A DNA stretch of 64,000 nucleotides from Lampris incognitus (lineage: Eukaryota > Chordata > Actinopteri > Lampriformes > Lampridae): positions 59,901,675-59,965,674 of the forward strand of contig NC_079217.1 in NCBI RefSeq assembly GCF_029633865.1, given 5' to 3'. Positions 1-10,900 of the stretch are shown here, in pieces. How positions within the stretch are numbered: position 1 is the stretch's first letter; every line of letters starts with the position of its first letter. The translations under genes and the position numbers were made by a program. The notes beneath the pieces were generated by a model. That model worked only from the letters and a program-made list of their open reading frames with translations. It had not been told where the DNA came from and searched no databases.

Positions 1-340
1 TTGGCAGATTATTTCTTTGTTGTAACAATGCTTCTTGGCAATAAATCTTGTATCAGGCAGCTGGTTGTCAGCACCTGGGGTACCAGAAGCTCAAAACAAG
101 AGTCAATAGCAACAGCAAAATAAGCTGTTTGGCATTGGCAGAGAAGATTTGGCAAATTTTTCATGGGCGCAACCCACATACTCAGCTCTGCTGCTCGTCC
201 CACAAATGCATGTTCATTACACGTGGCACCATTTAAAATGGAATAAACAGGCTTTCCAACGGTATAAGATTTATTGCCAAGAAGCATCGTTACAACAAAG
301 AAATAATCTACCAAACACACATTTCCTTACTTTTTGTGCC

Positions 341-386
<46 letters not shown>

Positions 387-546
387 AAAGTGCTCAACTA
401 TATATATATATATATATATATATACGGGAAAAAAGTTTGAATACATTGCAGTATTTTTCCTGTATCTGTGTTGATATTCCGCTACTCATGTACTGCAATG
501 CATTAAAACTTTTTTTCCTGTATCCGTGTTTTTTCCGAAATTTTTT

Positions 547-606
<60 letters not shown>

Positions 607-1050
607 ACACGGATACAGGAAAAAAGATTTGAATACATTACAGTACAGGCCTGTTTCGTGCGTCTCGCACGCAAGCTCTGCGGCCGTCACAAGATGGCGC
701 ACTCCCATTCCTTTTACATCCGACTGCCAGGGATTTCAATGTTAATCAATAGATAATGTCTCCCCTAGAAACTAACATTCAACACTTTTACCAGAATGTC
801 AAACTCTGGCTGACTTTCCCAACAGACAAGCTTATGAAAAAGCTGAAATGTTTAGAAATTGAATTATTAATGCCTAAAAAAAAAGTCTCTGTTTAACATT
901 CACTCGTTGATTACAATTTAACATCCACAACCTGAAATACATTCACGTTGAACTATTTAATGACCAGTTAGTGTGCCACAGTGTTTTCAGTTTTATTTCG
1001 TCATTTTTGGTTTAAAAACGTAAAACCTCAAAAAGGAAAACGACAACAAC
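1..1050. repeat. AT-rich flank with (AT)n tracts and a hairpin
   Basis: No gene is recognisable here. There are (AT)n tracts at about 343-380, 401-424 and 553-604. A segment at about 491-532 is the near-perfect reverse complement of about 604-645 (shared motif with GATACAGGAAAAAA), so the region folds into a hairpin whose loop holds the third (AT)n tract. A further copy of the same motif begins near 428. This looks like a MITE remnant. Positions 650-1050 are AT-rich without a recognisable feature. Confidence 0.55.
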
Positions 1051-1079
1051 AAAAACAGCTTCTATAACACAAGTGGCCG

Positions 1080-1720
1080 GTAGGTGGCGTCAAGTTAGCG
1101 TGTCTACAGCTGCGGCGCTGCGTCCGCAAACGTTCGACATTTCCCCCTTTTTGTCCGACCACCTCTGGACCAATCATATCCCTCTGTTGTAGTCAGCTGC
1201 TCATCCGTCGCCATTACTTCCGCGGCTGAAGGTACAAAGCACAAATCCCCCCCAAAAAAGCTGATAACTTTTTTATTTCCCAACTTCCAAAACTTTAACA
1301 AGAACACAATAATATAATAACGACGGGCCGTACAGCCTGTATTGATTACTGCAGCTCAAGTCACCACAGGTAAGACAGGTAAAACCTAGAAGATGCTCCG
1401 CAGCTCGTCTGTAAATGGCGCGTTGACCGGGTGACTGCAAACAAGGGGACGATGCACACGATCGACAGATCGATGGGGAATGGTGAACGGCCACGCAGCC
1501 GCCAATCGTTTCATTTGTTCGTGTATTTAATTTGTCCGTTAAGGTTGTAGATTCTCCAAGTTCGGGGGATATATTTCCGTTGAAAATCACGAAACTCAAC
1601 GACTGACCTTAACGCGATCGGTCTTTCGGTCGTGACGTCACACGCCGCCATCTTCCAAGTAACGTTAGTCGTCGGTTGTTAGCTGTTAGCACAGATTTTT
1701 CTTACCTACTCTTAGTACGT
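1080..1720. promoter_or_regulatory. Candidate CpG-rich promoter with CRE and YY1-like motifs
   Basis: The stretch is richer in CpG than its surroundings. It carries a full CRE palindrome, TGACGTCA (1633-1640), followed by GCCGCCATCTT (1644-1654), the reverse complement of a YY1-type element that often sits at transcription starts. A 108-codon minus-strand open frame starts at 1599 just beside these motifs but matches no family I know. It may be a promoter and first exon of a gene lying left of the window. Inferred from motifs only. Confidence 0.35.
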
Positions 1721-1823
1721 CAAATATTTTTTCAAATTAACGTTTAGCTCACAGATTTTCTCTGGTGAGATTTTAGGTTGGGTATATCTATCTATCTAAT
1801 ATATAGATATAGATAGATATAGG

Positions 1824-2272
1824 TATTGTAACGTGCATGGATAAGAAGACACGCTGGCCGCGGGCTCGCGAGTCTGACCCTTTAGTCTAGCGGTTAGCGA
1901 TGTCTCCTGCGGTGCGGGCGATACGGGTTCGCGTCCCGGCCGCGGCAATTCCTGTGGTTGCATTGTCCCCCGAATTCGCTACAATATAGACATATATATC
2001 TATGTATATATATACACACACATATATATATATTGTAGCGAATGGTGGTTGCGTTGTCCCCCGAATTCGCCACAGCATAGACATATATATATATATATAT
2101 TGTATATATATTGTAGCGAGTACGGGGAACAACGCAACCACAGGAACTGCCGCGGCCGGGACGCGAACCCGTATCGCCCGCACCGCAGGAGACATCGCTA
2201 ACCGCTAGACTAAAGGGTCACACCCGCCAGCCAGCAGCCAGCGTGTCTACTTATCCATGCACGTTACAATAT
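1824..2272. mobile_element. Foldback/MITE-like element with tRNA-like sequence in both arms
   Basis: The ends are inverted copies: TATTGTAACGTGCATGGATA at 1824 and its reverse complement ending at 2272. Each arm contains a tRNA-like segment with an A-box-like stretch (TAGTCTAGCGGTTAGCGATG) and a B box (GGTTCGCGTCCC), facing each other around a TA-rich loop (about 1985-2110). An extra partial copy of the arm lies near 2037-2080. It resembles two tRNA-derived SINE heads captured in inverted orientation. Confidence 0.65.
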
Positions 2273-2279
2273 ATACATT

Positions 2280-2914
2280 TATAAATGCAAAAAAAAAATA
2301 TTTAAGGCAACATTTCAGGTTAGATTGGATATCTAAAGCTACATATTAGATTAGGTTATGCACGCAGGCGAGACGGCTGGGCTTTCCTGTTGCGTGAGGA
2401 ATTGCCGCAGCAAATCCCACGATCGCTCCGGTATTAAACTCGAGAATGGGTTACGCTTTTCCCCCTTTCCCTTCTTGGAAGAGAAACGAAGGAAAGAACA
2501 TAAGAGGGCTTAACCAAGACGCGCAGGATGGCCTGGGTTGCAGCAGTGAGACGCAAATCGATCACGTTCATTAAACATCGCAGTGAAGTACGGATAAGGG
2601 TAAAGGCAAATGTGATGCTAACAGATGGCTAAGTCAATGGCTAAAGTGCTAGCTAATTCGTTAACAATGCCGCTGATCCTTGGAAGATGGCGCCCGGCGT
2701 CATGTTGCCCTTGGAAACGGCCCAAGTCTGAAAGACCGATACTATCATTCGACCTCAGTTGGGTTTTTAAACACTTGGTTTAAAGTATGCAAACACAGAA
2801 AAACACAGTACAAGTTCCCCATTTTACAAACTCCTAATAAAGCTCTTTTTCTCATGTATTCAATTTTAAACTACCAACTGCAGATTGAATATTACAATTA
2901 TGATAACATAAAGG
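2280..2914. other. Intergenic, nothing recognised
   Basis: No coding exon or known repeat family is seen. A second YY1-like motif, AAGATGGCGC, lies at about 2683-2692. The region ends at the probable 3' end of panx1. Confidence 0.4.
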
Positions 2915-4880
2915 CAACTATCAGCAGTTTATTTCACAGATTTTACATCTGGATGTTGTCTGAAGGCAGAGAATGAAAGCTCGCAAAACATTTACATACT
3001 TAGCATTTTGAAAAACAAATCACAAACTCATACAAACCAATGTAAAACAGTGGATTATACCCCGGGACACATGCCCCATAAGGAAACGTGTTCCACTGAA
3101 TGCAGCATATACAGGCAGGCCACAGGTCATGTCCAGTTACACAATGCAAGGGAACTCTAAAACACAAGTGACAAACAGCCATGTTACATAATTCAACAAA
3201 GCTTCCTGAGATTCCCGAGGAAATAGATTTATCTTGAGTACCTTGTCTATCATGACACTTGGGGCCTGACTCAAACATCCAGAACAGTGGGTTAAAATGG
3301 ATCCCTGTCTCCGGGAAACTTGCTTTAAAAAAACAGATCTCAACTATGGCTAAATTCACTGAGGAGAAAAGGGGGAAAAACTCACAAGTAAATATTACCA
3401 AGGCTATTTAGGGACCAGAGTGTTTTACATACAAATTAGTCCTATTTTCACTAAGTGAGAATCTGTTCTATGTTGAATAATGAACATGTGACGCTGTCTT
3501 TTCCTTAATGGACATACAGTACTTCTGATTGTACCTTTGTGCAACTGTTAACTATTGTCTAATGTTACATGAGAAAAAAAAGTTTAAGACAGACTGAGAT
3601 TAGAAGTTATTATTATTTTTTAAATCCAGTTCATATGATTGCAATGTACCGTGTTCTTCACAGAAACTCTGGTCTTCCAGTCAAGTTAGTAACCGTAAAC
3701 AGAATAACTCCTATTATCTAAAAAAAACAAAAAACAAAAAAAAACAGATTAAATAAAACCTGTACCGACACTTGCAAGACAATGGAGTTCCAGTCTGGAC
3801 ATATATCACATTACAAGCATGAATAAACTTACATCAAACGGTGTTCCTGTTTAAAACACCAGTTTGAAATGTGACAGAAAATCTCATAAAAACAACATTC
3901 TCCCACAGCGACATTAGTGCAACTCAATATTCTGCCAATACAGACGTCAACCTACCTGCGACTTAATGGTGGTTTTCTTCCCTCAGCTAAATACAAGGCA
4001 CATCTGAAAGCTTTTAAGGCCATTTAAGAGTTAAGTCAGTTTTGCAATCAGCTGTCACCCTTTTAAAAGCTTCCTGTATGATATTAAAAAAAACATTGAG
4101 TCAATGAGATAATGAGATTCCCTCCTCTAAAAGGAAGAAATCTGATCAAATGTTTTGCTGGCAAGTGGTTTTAGTCAAACAATGGCAGTTCGCAGCTTAA
4201 CTTGTTTTAAACGGTTTTCCTCTCCGACAGTCCATTTAGCCATTAGTCCCTACACATCCATCAGTACATAACGATAGAAGCAGTTTCATATTTTTATTTT
4301 TCTTGGCTTTTCTTAGTGTAGTGTTTCTTTCCAAAATATAAAAAAAGGCCAAATGAGTCATGGGTTGAGGTCTGTGAGGTCATTGTGACTCAGAAACAAA
4401 CGGAGCAGAACAGCTGGCTGGTCCTCTGCTTTGCTCTGAATCCTGAAATCAACACGGATGTGACTATGAGACAGTCAGGATCGCAGTCGTTCTCTGCTTT
4501 GCTTTGTTTCTACCTAATTTGGGGATGCCCCGAAGAAGGAAACGCAGTCTGGTTGAGGGTGTTGTCAAAAGGCATAAAAGGTGGTGGTGGTGGGGGGGGG
4601 GGGCAGACAGCATCTCCATTACTTAAACCAATTACATCCTGGGAAACATTCAAATGAAGAGGGGAACTAATGAAAGCCGTCTTTTGTATATGTTTGGCGG
4701 CAGACTTGTTCGGTGCGCCCACTGGGTTTACAAAAAGCGGTTTGTGGAGTTGTGAGAACCAAGTTGCAGGTGCGGGCAAAAGATGATCAGATGACCCTCC
4801 TCCAGCCCTGGAATGGAGGCTGAAACCATCAACTTCTCTGGGTACAACCAGTCAGTCTCCACCCTCGTGCCGACAGTCAA
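2915..4880 (-). other. panx1: Probable panx1 3' untranslated region
   Basis: This roughly 2-kb stretch follows the panx1 stop codon and, unlike its neighbours, carries no recognisable transposon. On the minus strand AATAAA signals occur at 4293-4298 and 2928-2933, so the 3' UTR could be about 0.6 or 1.95 kb long. A purine/homopolymer run lies near 4580-4600. Which signal is used cannot be read from the sequence. Confidence 0.5.
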
Positions 4881-4969
4881 TCAGATTGCTCGCTGTCGAA
4901 GAGCTCCTCCTTCACCCTGTTTGATGTCGCCTAGTTTCTCACGGTTTCCCGACAGCAGGGGAGCGAGCT
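4881..4969 (-). CDS. panx1: panx1 terminal coding exon 7 (residues 410-438)
   Basis: A pyrimidine-rich tract with CTAACAG acceptor precedes an 89-bp open segment that fits the phase-1 donor of exon 6. It encodes [12 protein letters not shown], then ALRQRAI and a TGA stop (4883-4881). Human PANX1 ends ELQGMNIDSETK, NARQRLLDSSC, so the EL start and the RQR near the end are shared. About 4 kb of intron filled with repeats separates it from exon 6. Confidence 0.8.
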
Positions 4970-7900
4970 CTGTTAGGAGAAAAAAATTGAGTTTCATGTT
5001 AACGTCATGAATCTAGAAGCAGGCATGTCATTATGGTGCTTTTTTAACACCTCGACCCTATAATACTGCTGATAACTGGTATCAGAATCAGAATAATGGT
5101 GGGGAGCTAAAGGAGCTCAACATTAGCTCCTTCCTTTGAAATTTTGTGAAACAATCTTCACAAATATCAGGAAGCAGTTAAGGCTGCGAGAGCAAAATAC
5201 TTTTCTGACCTAATTTCCAACAGCTTTCATAATCCCAATTTCTTATTTAGTACCATAAATTCTGTCATCTGCCCGGCCCCTTAGATGTGTCTCCTGCTAA
5301 GTGCAAAGAATTTTTAACAATTTTCATTAGCAAAGTTGAGGATATAAGAATGACCCCCCCCCACCAGTGACTTAGCTTTCTCACTGGTCAGTTCTTCTAA
5401 ATTGGACTGCTTCTAAATTATCACGCTACTCACCCTTAAAAAGATTGTTTCCATCATGAAACCTACAACCTGCCCCCATGACATTGTTCCTACTGCCCTC
5501 GTGAAGGATGTCTTGACATAGCCGGGCCCAGGATCCTCTCCATTATCAACAGCTCCCTGGCCACTGGTACCGTTCCAACCCGTTTCAAGCACACAGTGGT
5601 CCAGCCCCTCCTGAAAAAAACCAACTTAGACCCTACCTTATCTAGGAACTACAGACCTATTTCTAAACTTCCATTCCTGTCAAAGGTTCTCGAAGAGGTT
5701 ATTCTCAGTCAATTGCTGTCCTACACCAAAACATCTTGGAAAGATTTCAGTCAGGCTTTAAAGTTTATCATAGCAGAGTCTGCCTTGCTGAAAGTGTACA
5801 ATAACCAGCTCCTATCTACCGACTCCTGTGACTGTGCCATTCTAAGTCTTCTTCACCTCAGCGTGGCATACGATACTGTGGATTCATGACATTTTAATAG
5901 ACTGTCTCCAGTACGGGCTTGGTGTTGATGGCTCTGCCTTGAAATGGTTCACTTCCTACCTCAAAAATAGAAGCTTCTCTATTAACATAGGCAAGTTTTC
6001 CTCCCCCCCAGCTAGTCTCTCCTGTGGGGTCCCTCAAGGTTCCATCCTAGGTCCCATTCTTCTCTCTATATACATACTTCCCTTCGGTCAAATCATTCAA
6101 AAATAAATTTCCTTCCACTGTTATGCTGAGGACACTCAGCTTTACCTCCCCGTGAAACCAAATAATAGTCTAATCTAGTCAGCCTCTTGAACTACCTTGA
6201 GGACATAATGTGCTGGAGGGCACAAAACTTCCTAAAGCTGAAAGAAGGCAAATCTTACATTGTCCTAATTGCCCCCCCCCCGACTCCATTGAAGTGTTTA
6301 CCAACAGTCTTGCCAACCTGTCCACCTTTGTCAAACATCATGTCAACAACCTTGGTGTGATATTTGACTCTACCTTCAAGTTTGACAAGCAAGTAAATGC
6401 AGTAGTGAAAGCCTGTTTTTTCCAGCTTCTATTGCCAAGATCAAGCCATTTCTCTCTTTTAAAGATCTCGAGAAAGTTATTGACACTTAGATATCCTCCC
6501 GCTTGGACTACTGCAATGCCATGTATGTTGGGATTAGTCAGTCGTCCCTGTTCCGCCTGCAACTGGTCCCGAACGCCGCAGCCAGGCTCCTGACAGGTAC
6601 CTGGAAGAGAGACCATATTACGCCTATACTGGCCTCTCTCCACTGGCTGCCTGTGAGGAATTGATTTTAAGGTTCTCCTGTTGGTCTATAAAGCCATAAA
6701 TGGGCTGGCCCCCTCCTATATCGCAGACCTTTTAACCCTCTATTCCAGGGCATCTGGGTGGCGTAGCAGTCTATTCTGTTGCCTGCCAACACAGGGATCC
6801 CCGTTTCGAATCCCCTTGTCACCTCTGGCTCGGTCGGGCGTCCCTACGGACACAATTGGCCATGTCTGCGGGTGGGAAGCTGGATGTGGGTATGTGTCCT
6901 GGTCGCTGCACTAGCGCCTCCTCTGGTTGGTCGGGGTGCCTGTTCAGGGGGGAAGGGGAACTGGGGGGAATAGCATGATCCTCCCACGTGCTACGTCCCC
7001 CTGGCAACACTCCTCACTGTCAGATTAAAAGAAGCGGCAGGCGACTCCACATGTATCGAAGGAGGCATGTGGTAGTGTGTAGCCCTCCCCGGATCAGCAG
7101 AGGGGGTGGAGCAAGCAACCGGGACAGCTCCGAAAATAGGGTAATTGGCCAAGTACAATTCTATAAGATCTGCCCCGTCCATCGCCTCTTTTAAGTCCTG
7201 GCTCAAAATTTACTTTCATTCCCTAGCATTTGAATCCTCCTGATGTGGCTGATTTCTGGCTTGTGCCTGTGTCCACGTGTTGTTCCATTTGTGCCTATGA
7301 GCTATATTATATGCCTTGTTGTCTATGTCAGTCTTTCTTGTATTTGTGCTTTAGCTACCTGCTCTGGTCTGTACAGCACTTTTATCAACATGGGTTGTTT
7401 TTACTTTCCTTTACCACTATAGGAAGGAGGTACAGGCAATGGAAAATTACTGTCTGGCTCCATTACTGATCCAAATCAAAAGAAATAAAAGCAATTAAAC
7501 ATCCAAAACTAGCTGCACTCGCCATTGTAACTGAGATGAAGCGAATCAGCGATGGTTCATCAGATCCTGTTCTCGTTTTATTTGTAATGACTTATGTATA
7601 GTCATGTATGTATATCTTCCATGTTAACTTATATGTTTTTGTTTTGTGATTGTAAAGCACCGACTTGCATTTCCCTTTATATAGTGCTATACATATAAAT
7701 CATTATTATTATGATGTTCCCTTCCTCTCTAAATTCTACAGTCTTTCCACTCATCCATTCTTCTCATCTACTCTCCACTTGTATTTACACTTCACATTTT
7801 AGGGATTTAGCATCAGTTTTATCAAAATCAGCATCACATTTATTAGTTAGATCAAGAGGACAGATCAAAATATTATGAAGAAGGTTAGAAATAAGGACGG

Positions 7901-10900
7901 GTATCTACTATGTTTTAACTGATACCGATACTTAAACAATACATTTAAAACGGTACTGGTGCCTAAACGGTACCTGAGCCCTCTTTAAAACAGAGCAAAT
8001 GATGACATAAAGAATGTCTTTTTATTGCAAAGTTAATGAAATTGAACAATATGAACACCTCATGAATATTTGAATTATAATAAATGAATATTTAAATCAT
8101 ATGGTGGACATCGCATTCTTTGACGGTTTTTGTGGTAAAATACAGAGTTTAATGTTTTAGGTGGCTTAATGGTGCCGGCTGTCATTGTTTAAAGCATGAG
8201 TGAACGTGAGTCGAAGGTGAACAGTGGGGGTCAAACATCAACACACAAAGCGATGCCTCTTTGTCCTGTATCTTACATTTCAGACCATCAGAGTCTTTCT
8301 TGAATTTCCCCCCCTTTTCTCCCCAGGTGTATCTGGCCTTTTACCCCACTATTCCGAGCCGTCCCGGTCGCTGCTCCACCCCGTGCCGATCCGGGGAGGG
8401 CTGCAGACTACCACATGCCTCCTCCGATACATGTGGGGTCAGTCGCCAGCCGCCTCTTTTCACCTGACAGTGAGGAGTTTCGCCAGGGGGACGTAGCGCA
8501 CGGAGGGATCACGCTATTCCCCCGCAGTTCCCCCTCCCCCCTAAACAGACACCCCGACCAACCAGAGGCGAGGGCGCTAGTGCAGCGACCAGGACACATA
8601 CCCACATCAGGCTTCCCACCCGCAGACACGGCCAGTTGTGTCTGTAGGGACGCCTGACCAAGCCGGAGGTAACATGGGGATTTGAACCGGTGAGCCCCAT
8701 GTTGGTAGGCAACGGAATAGACTGCCACGCCACTTGGACACCCTAGTGGATATTTCTATCTGTTGCTCAGGTGTTGCATAATCGCGCCGCAATAAAGCAT
8801 CGAAATCTACACTGAGTGTCGGTCTGGTAGGTGTTGGTTATATGAGAACAACCCTGATTATAAAGAAGAATAACGGAGTTGAGTCGTTTAGGGAATTACA
8901 GGTCTTTTGGGTACCGAATGTAAAAGGTAAATTTTCAGTTTACAAACGGTACGTCTCCATTATATCCACACAGCGACTCCCAAAAGTGCCACATTTTGTC
9001 AAACTCACCCTTCATCTCCGTCTCCATGCCCTTGTCACTGGACTTTGGACCATCCGAGCTGGCCGCTGCCTCGGGGCTCCCATTGGGGTCGGCGGGGTTA
9101 ACTTTAGGTTTGTCCTGTTTGTGCGTGGTGCTTGCAGCTTTGTTCCCGTCCACGGTGTCAGTCTTGACCAGACACAGCGTCTGTAGCAGACCCATGGAGT
9201 CGAAGTCCTCTCCGGAACATTGCCCACGTCTCCTCAGTAACTCCAGCACCTGCAGAGCGACAGCAGACCAGAGAGACGGATGAGACAGGTGGGCCCGCAC
9301 AACTAATCATTTGTAAGAATAGATTAATTAAAGCTTTTTACTTTACGTGATAGGAGATTCAGGAAGAAGTAGGCCAGTCCTCTGTGGTGACCAATGGATT
9401 AATACATTAGATTGTTGTTTTAACTGGATTTCAGCATGAAAGTCACACTGTGGTACAAGAACTCCTACATCACAATGTGTGTATTGGTAAATTGTGTAAA
9501 ATACGGTGCAGTAAAGTAAACCTGTTCCTTGAATCCAGTGACTAATAACCATGATTGATATTGGTAATCACACTATTGACCCAAACCAATAAGGCAATCA
9601 CTCTGGCTTTAATAGCTGGACAGACCAAAGACAAGCAGGGATGCACTGATACTGATACCGGATATTGGGTCAATACCAGACAAAAATGGAGTATCGGTAA
9701 CGGAGATTTTACTCAAGACTGAAATCTGATGACAAAAGCCATGAATAAACTGTCATGAATAAAACGAAGAAGAAAGACAGCCACTTCATTTTGTCAATGT
9801 ATTCTTACGATTAATTCCCTCTCTGCATTGAACCCGTCCTATTGTATAGGACGGGTTCAATGCAGTTTAGTCGGCTGGTTAACGTAGTCACCCATGGTGC
9901 AGGAGACCCGGGTTCGCGTCCCAGCTGCGGCGGTTCCCGGCTGCCCCCCGAATTCGCTACATTGTAGCGAATGTTGGCACTGTTCTGCCGACGAGATTAT
10001 AGAGTATAGATTATTGACTACTGCAAACTGTTCTCTTCTCTCACATGTCTTTTCTCTCTCTCTGAATGACATCTTCCCCTTTCTCTTTTTCTGCGTGGGA
10101 ACGGTGTCATGCGAGTCTCCCTTGTGTGCACGTGCAGTTGGTCCTCCTCCCAGGTCTCCGTGGTAGCGGTGGCCGCTACCTGGACACCGCTTGGCATCCC
10201 CCTCATCATATTTTCTTTTTATACATCTTGTAAATCCATATAATTTTGTTATCCTATTTCAATGTTATATCCTTCTTTCATGAAGATGTGTGACTAATTT
10301 TTTTTTTTTAACCTTGTGGTGGCGTGGCTCGGGTCCTGGCCTGTTCCGGTGGCGTCTGGACACTGCTTGGCAAATTTGTGATACTGGGCTATACAAATAA
10401 AATTGACTTGACTTGACATACAGAAGCAGTGGGCAGCTGCAGCACCTGGGGACCAACTCCAGTTCTTCTTTCCATTGCCTTGCTCAGGGGCACAGACAGG
10501 AGTATTAACACTAACATGCATATCTATTTGATGGTGGGAGGAAACCGAAGCACCCGGAGGAAACCCACGCAGACACGGGGAGAGCATGCAAACTCCACAC
10601 AGAAAGGACCTGGGACGACCTGGGGTTCGAACCCAGTGTTATAGTTATCTGTGTTTCCTGTTTTATTTTGAAGGCTCACCAGTCTTGTCTTTCCTGTTCC
10701 TGCCCCTGCTTTGCTCATCTGTTCCCCATTTCCCTGACTGGCTGCCCAGCAGTTCTATTCCCCCTGGTTGCCCTGTGTCTTTGTCCGATTGTTATGTTAG
10801 TTAGGGGCTTCATGCCTCGTCCTCGAGCCTTCCTTGCTGTTTGTACCTTGGCTGTTGTTTGGACTTTTGATCCCCTGCCTGCCTCTCCATTTGTTGTAAG

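Noticed and set aside
3000-3401. 133-codon minus frame within the panx1 3' UTR
   Set aside because: No family resemblance, no splice or start context, and it lies in the likely untranslated end of panx1.
8935-9008. panx1 ending at the stop at 8935 ([11 protein letters not shown] tail)
   Set aside because: A consensus donor precedes it, the extra residues resemble no pannexin, and a phase-matched exon with an RQR tail exists at 4969. Kept only as a possible intron-retained form.
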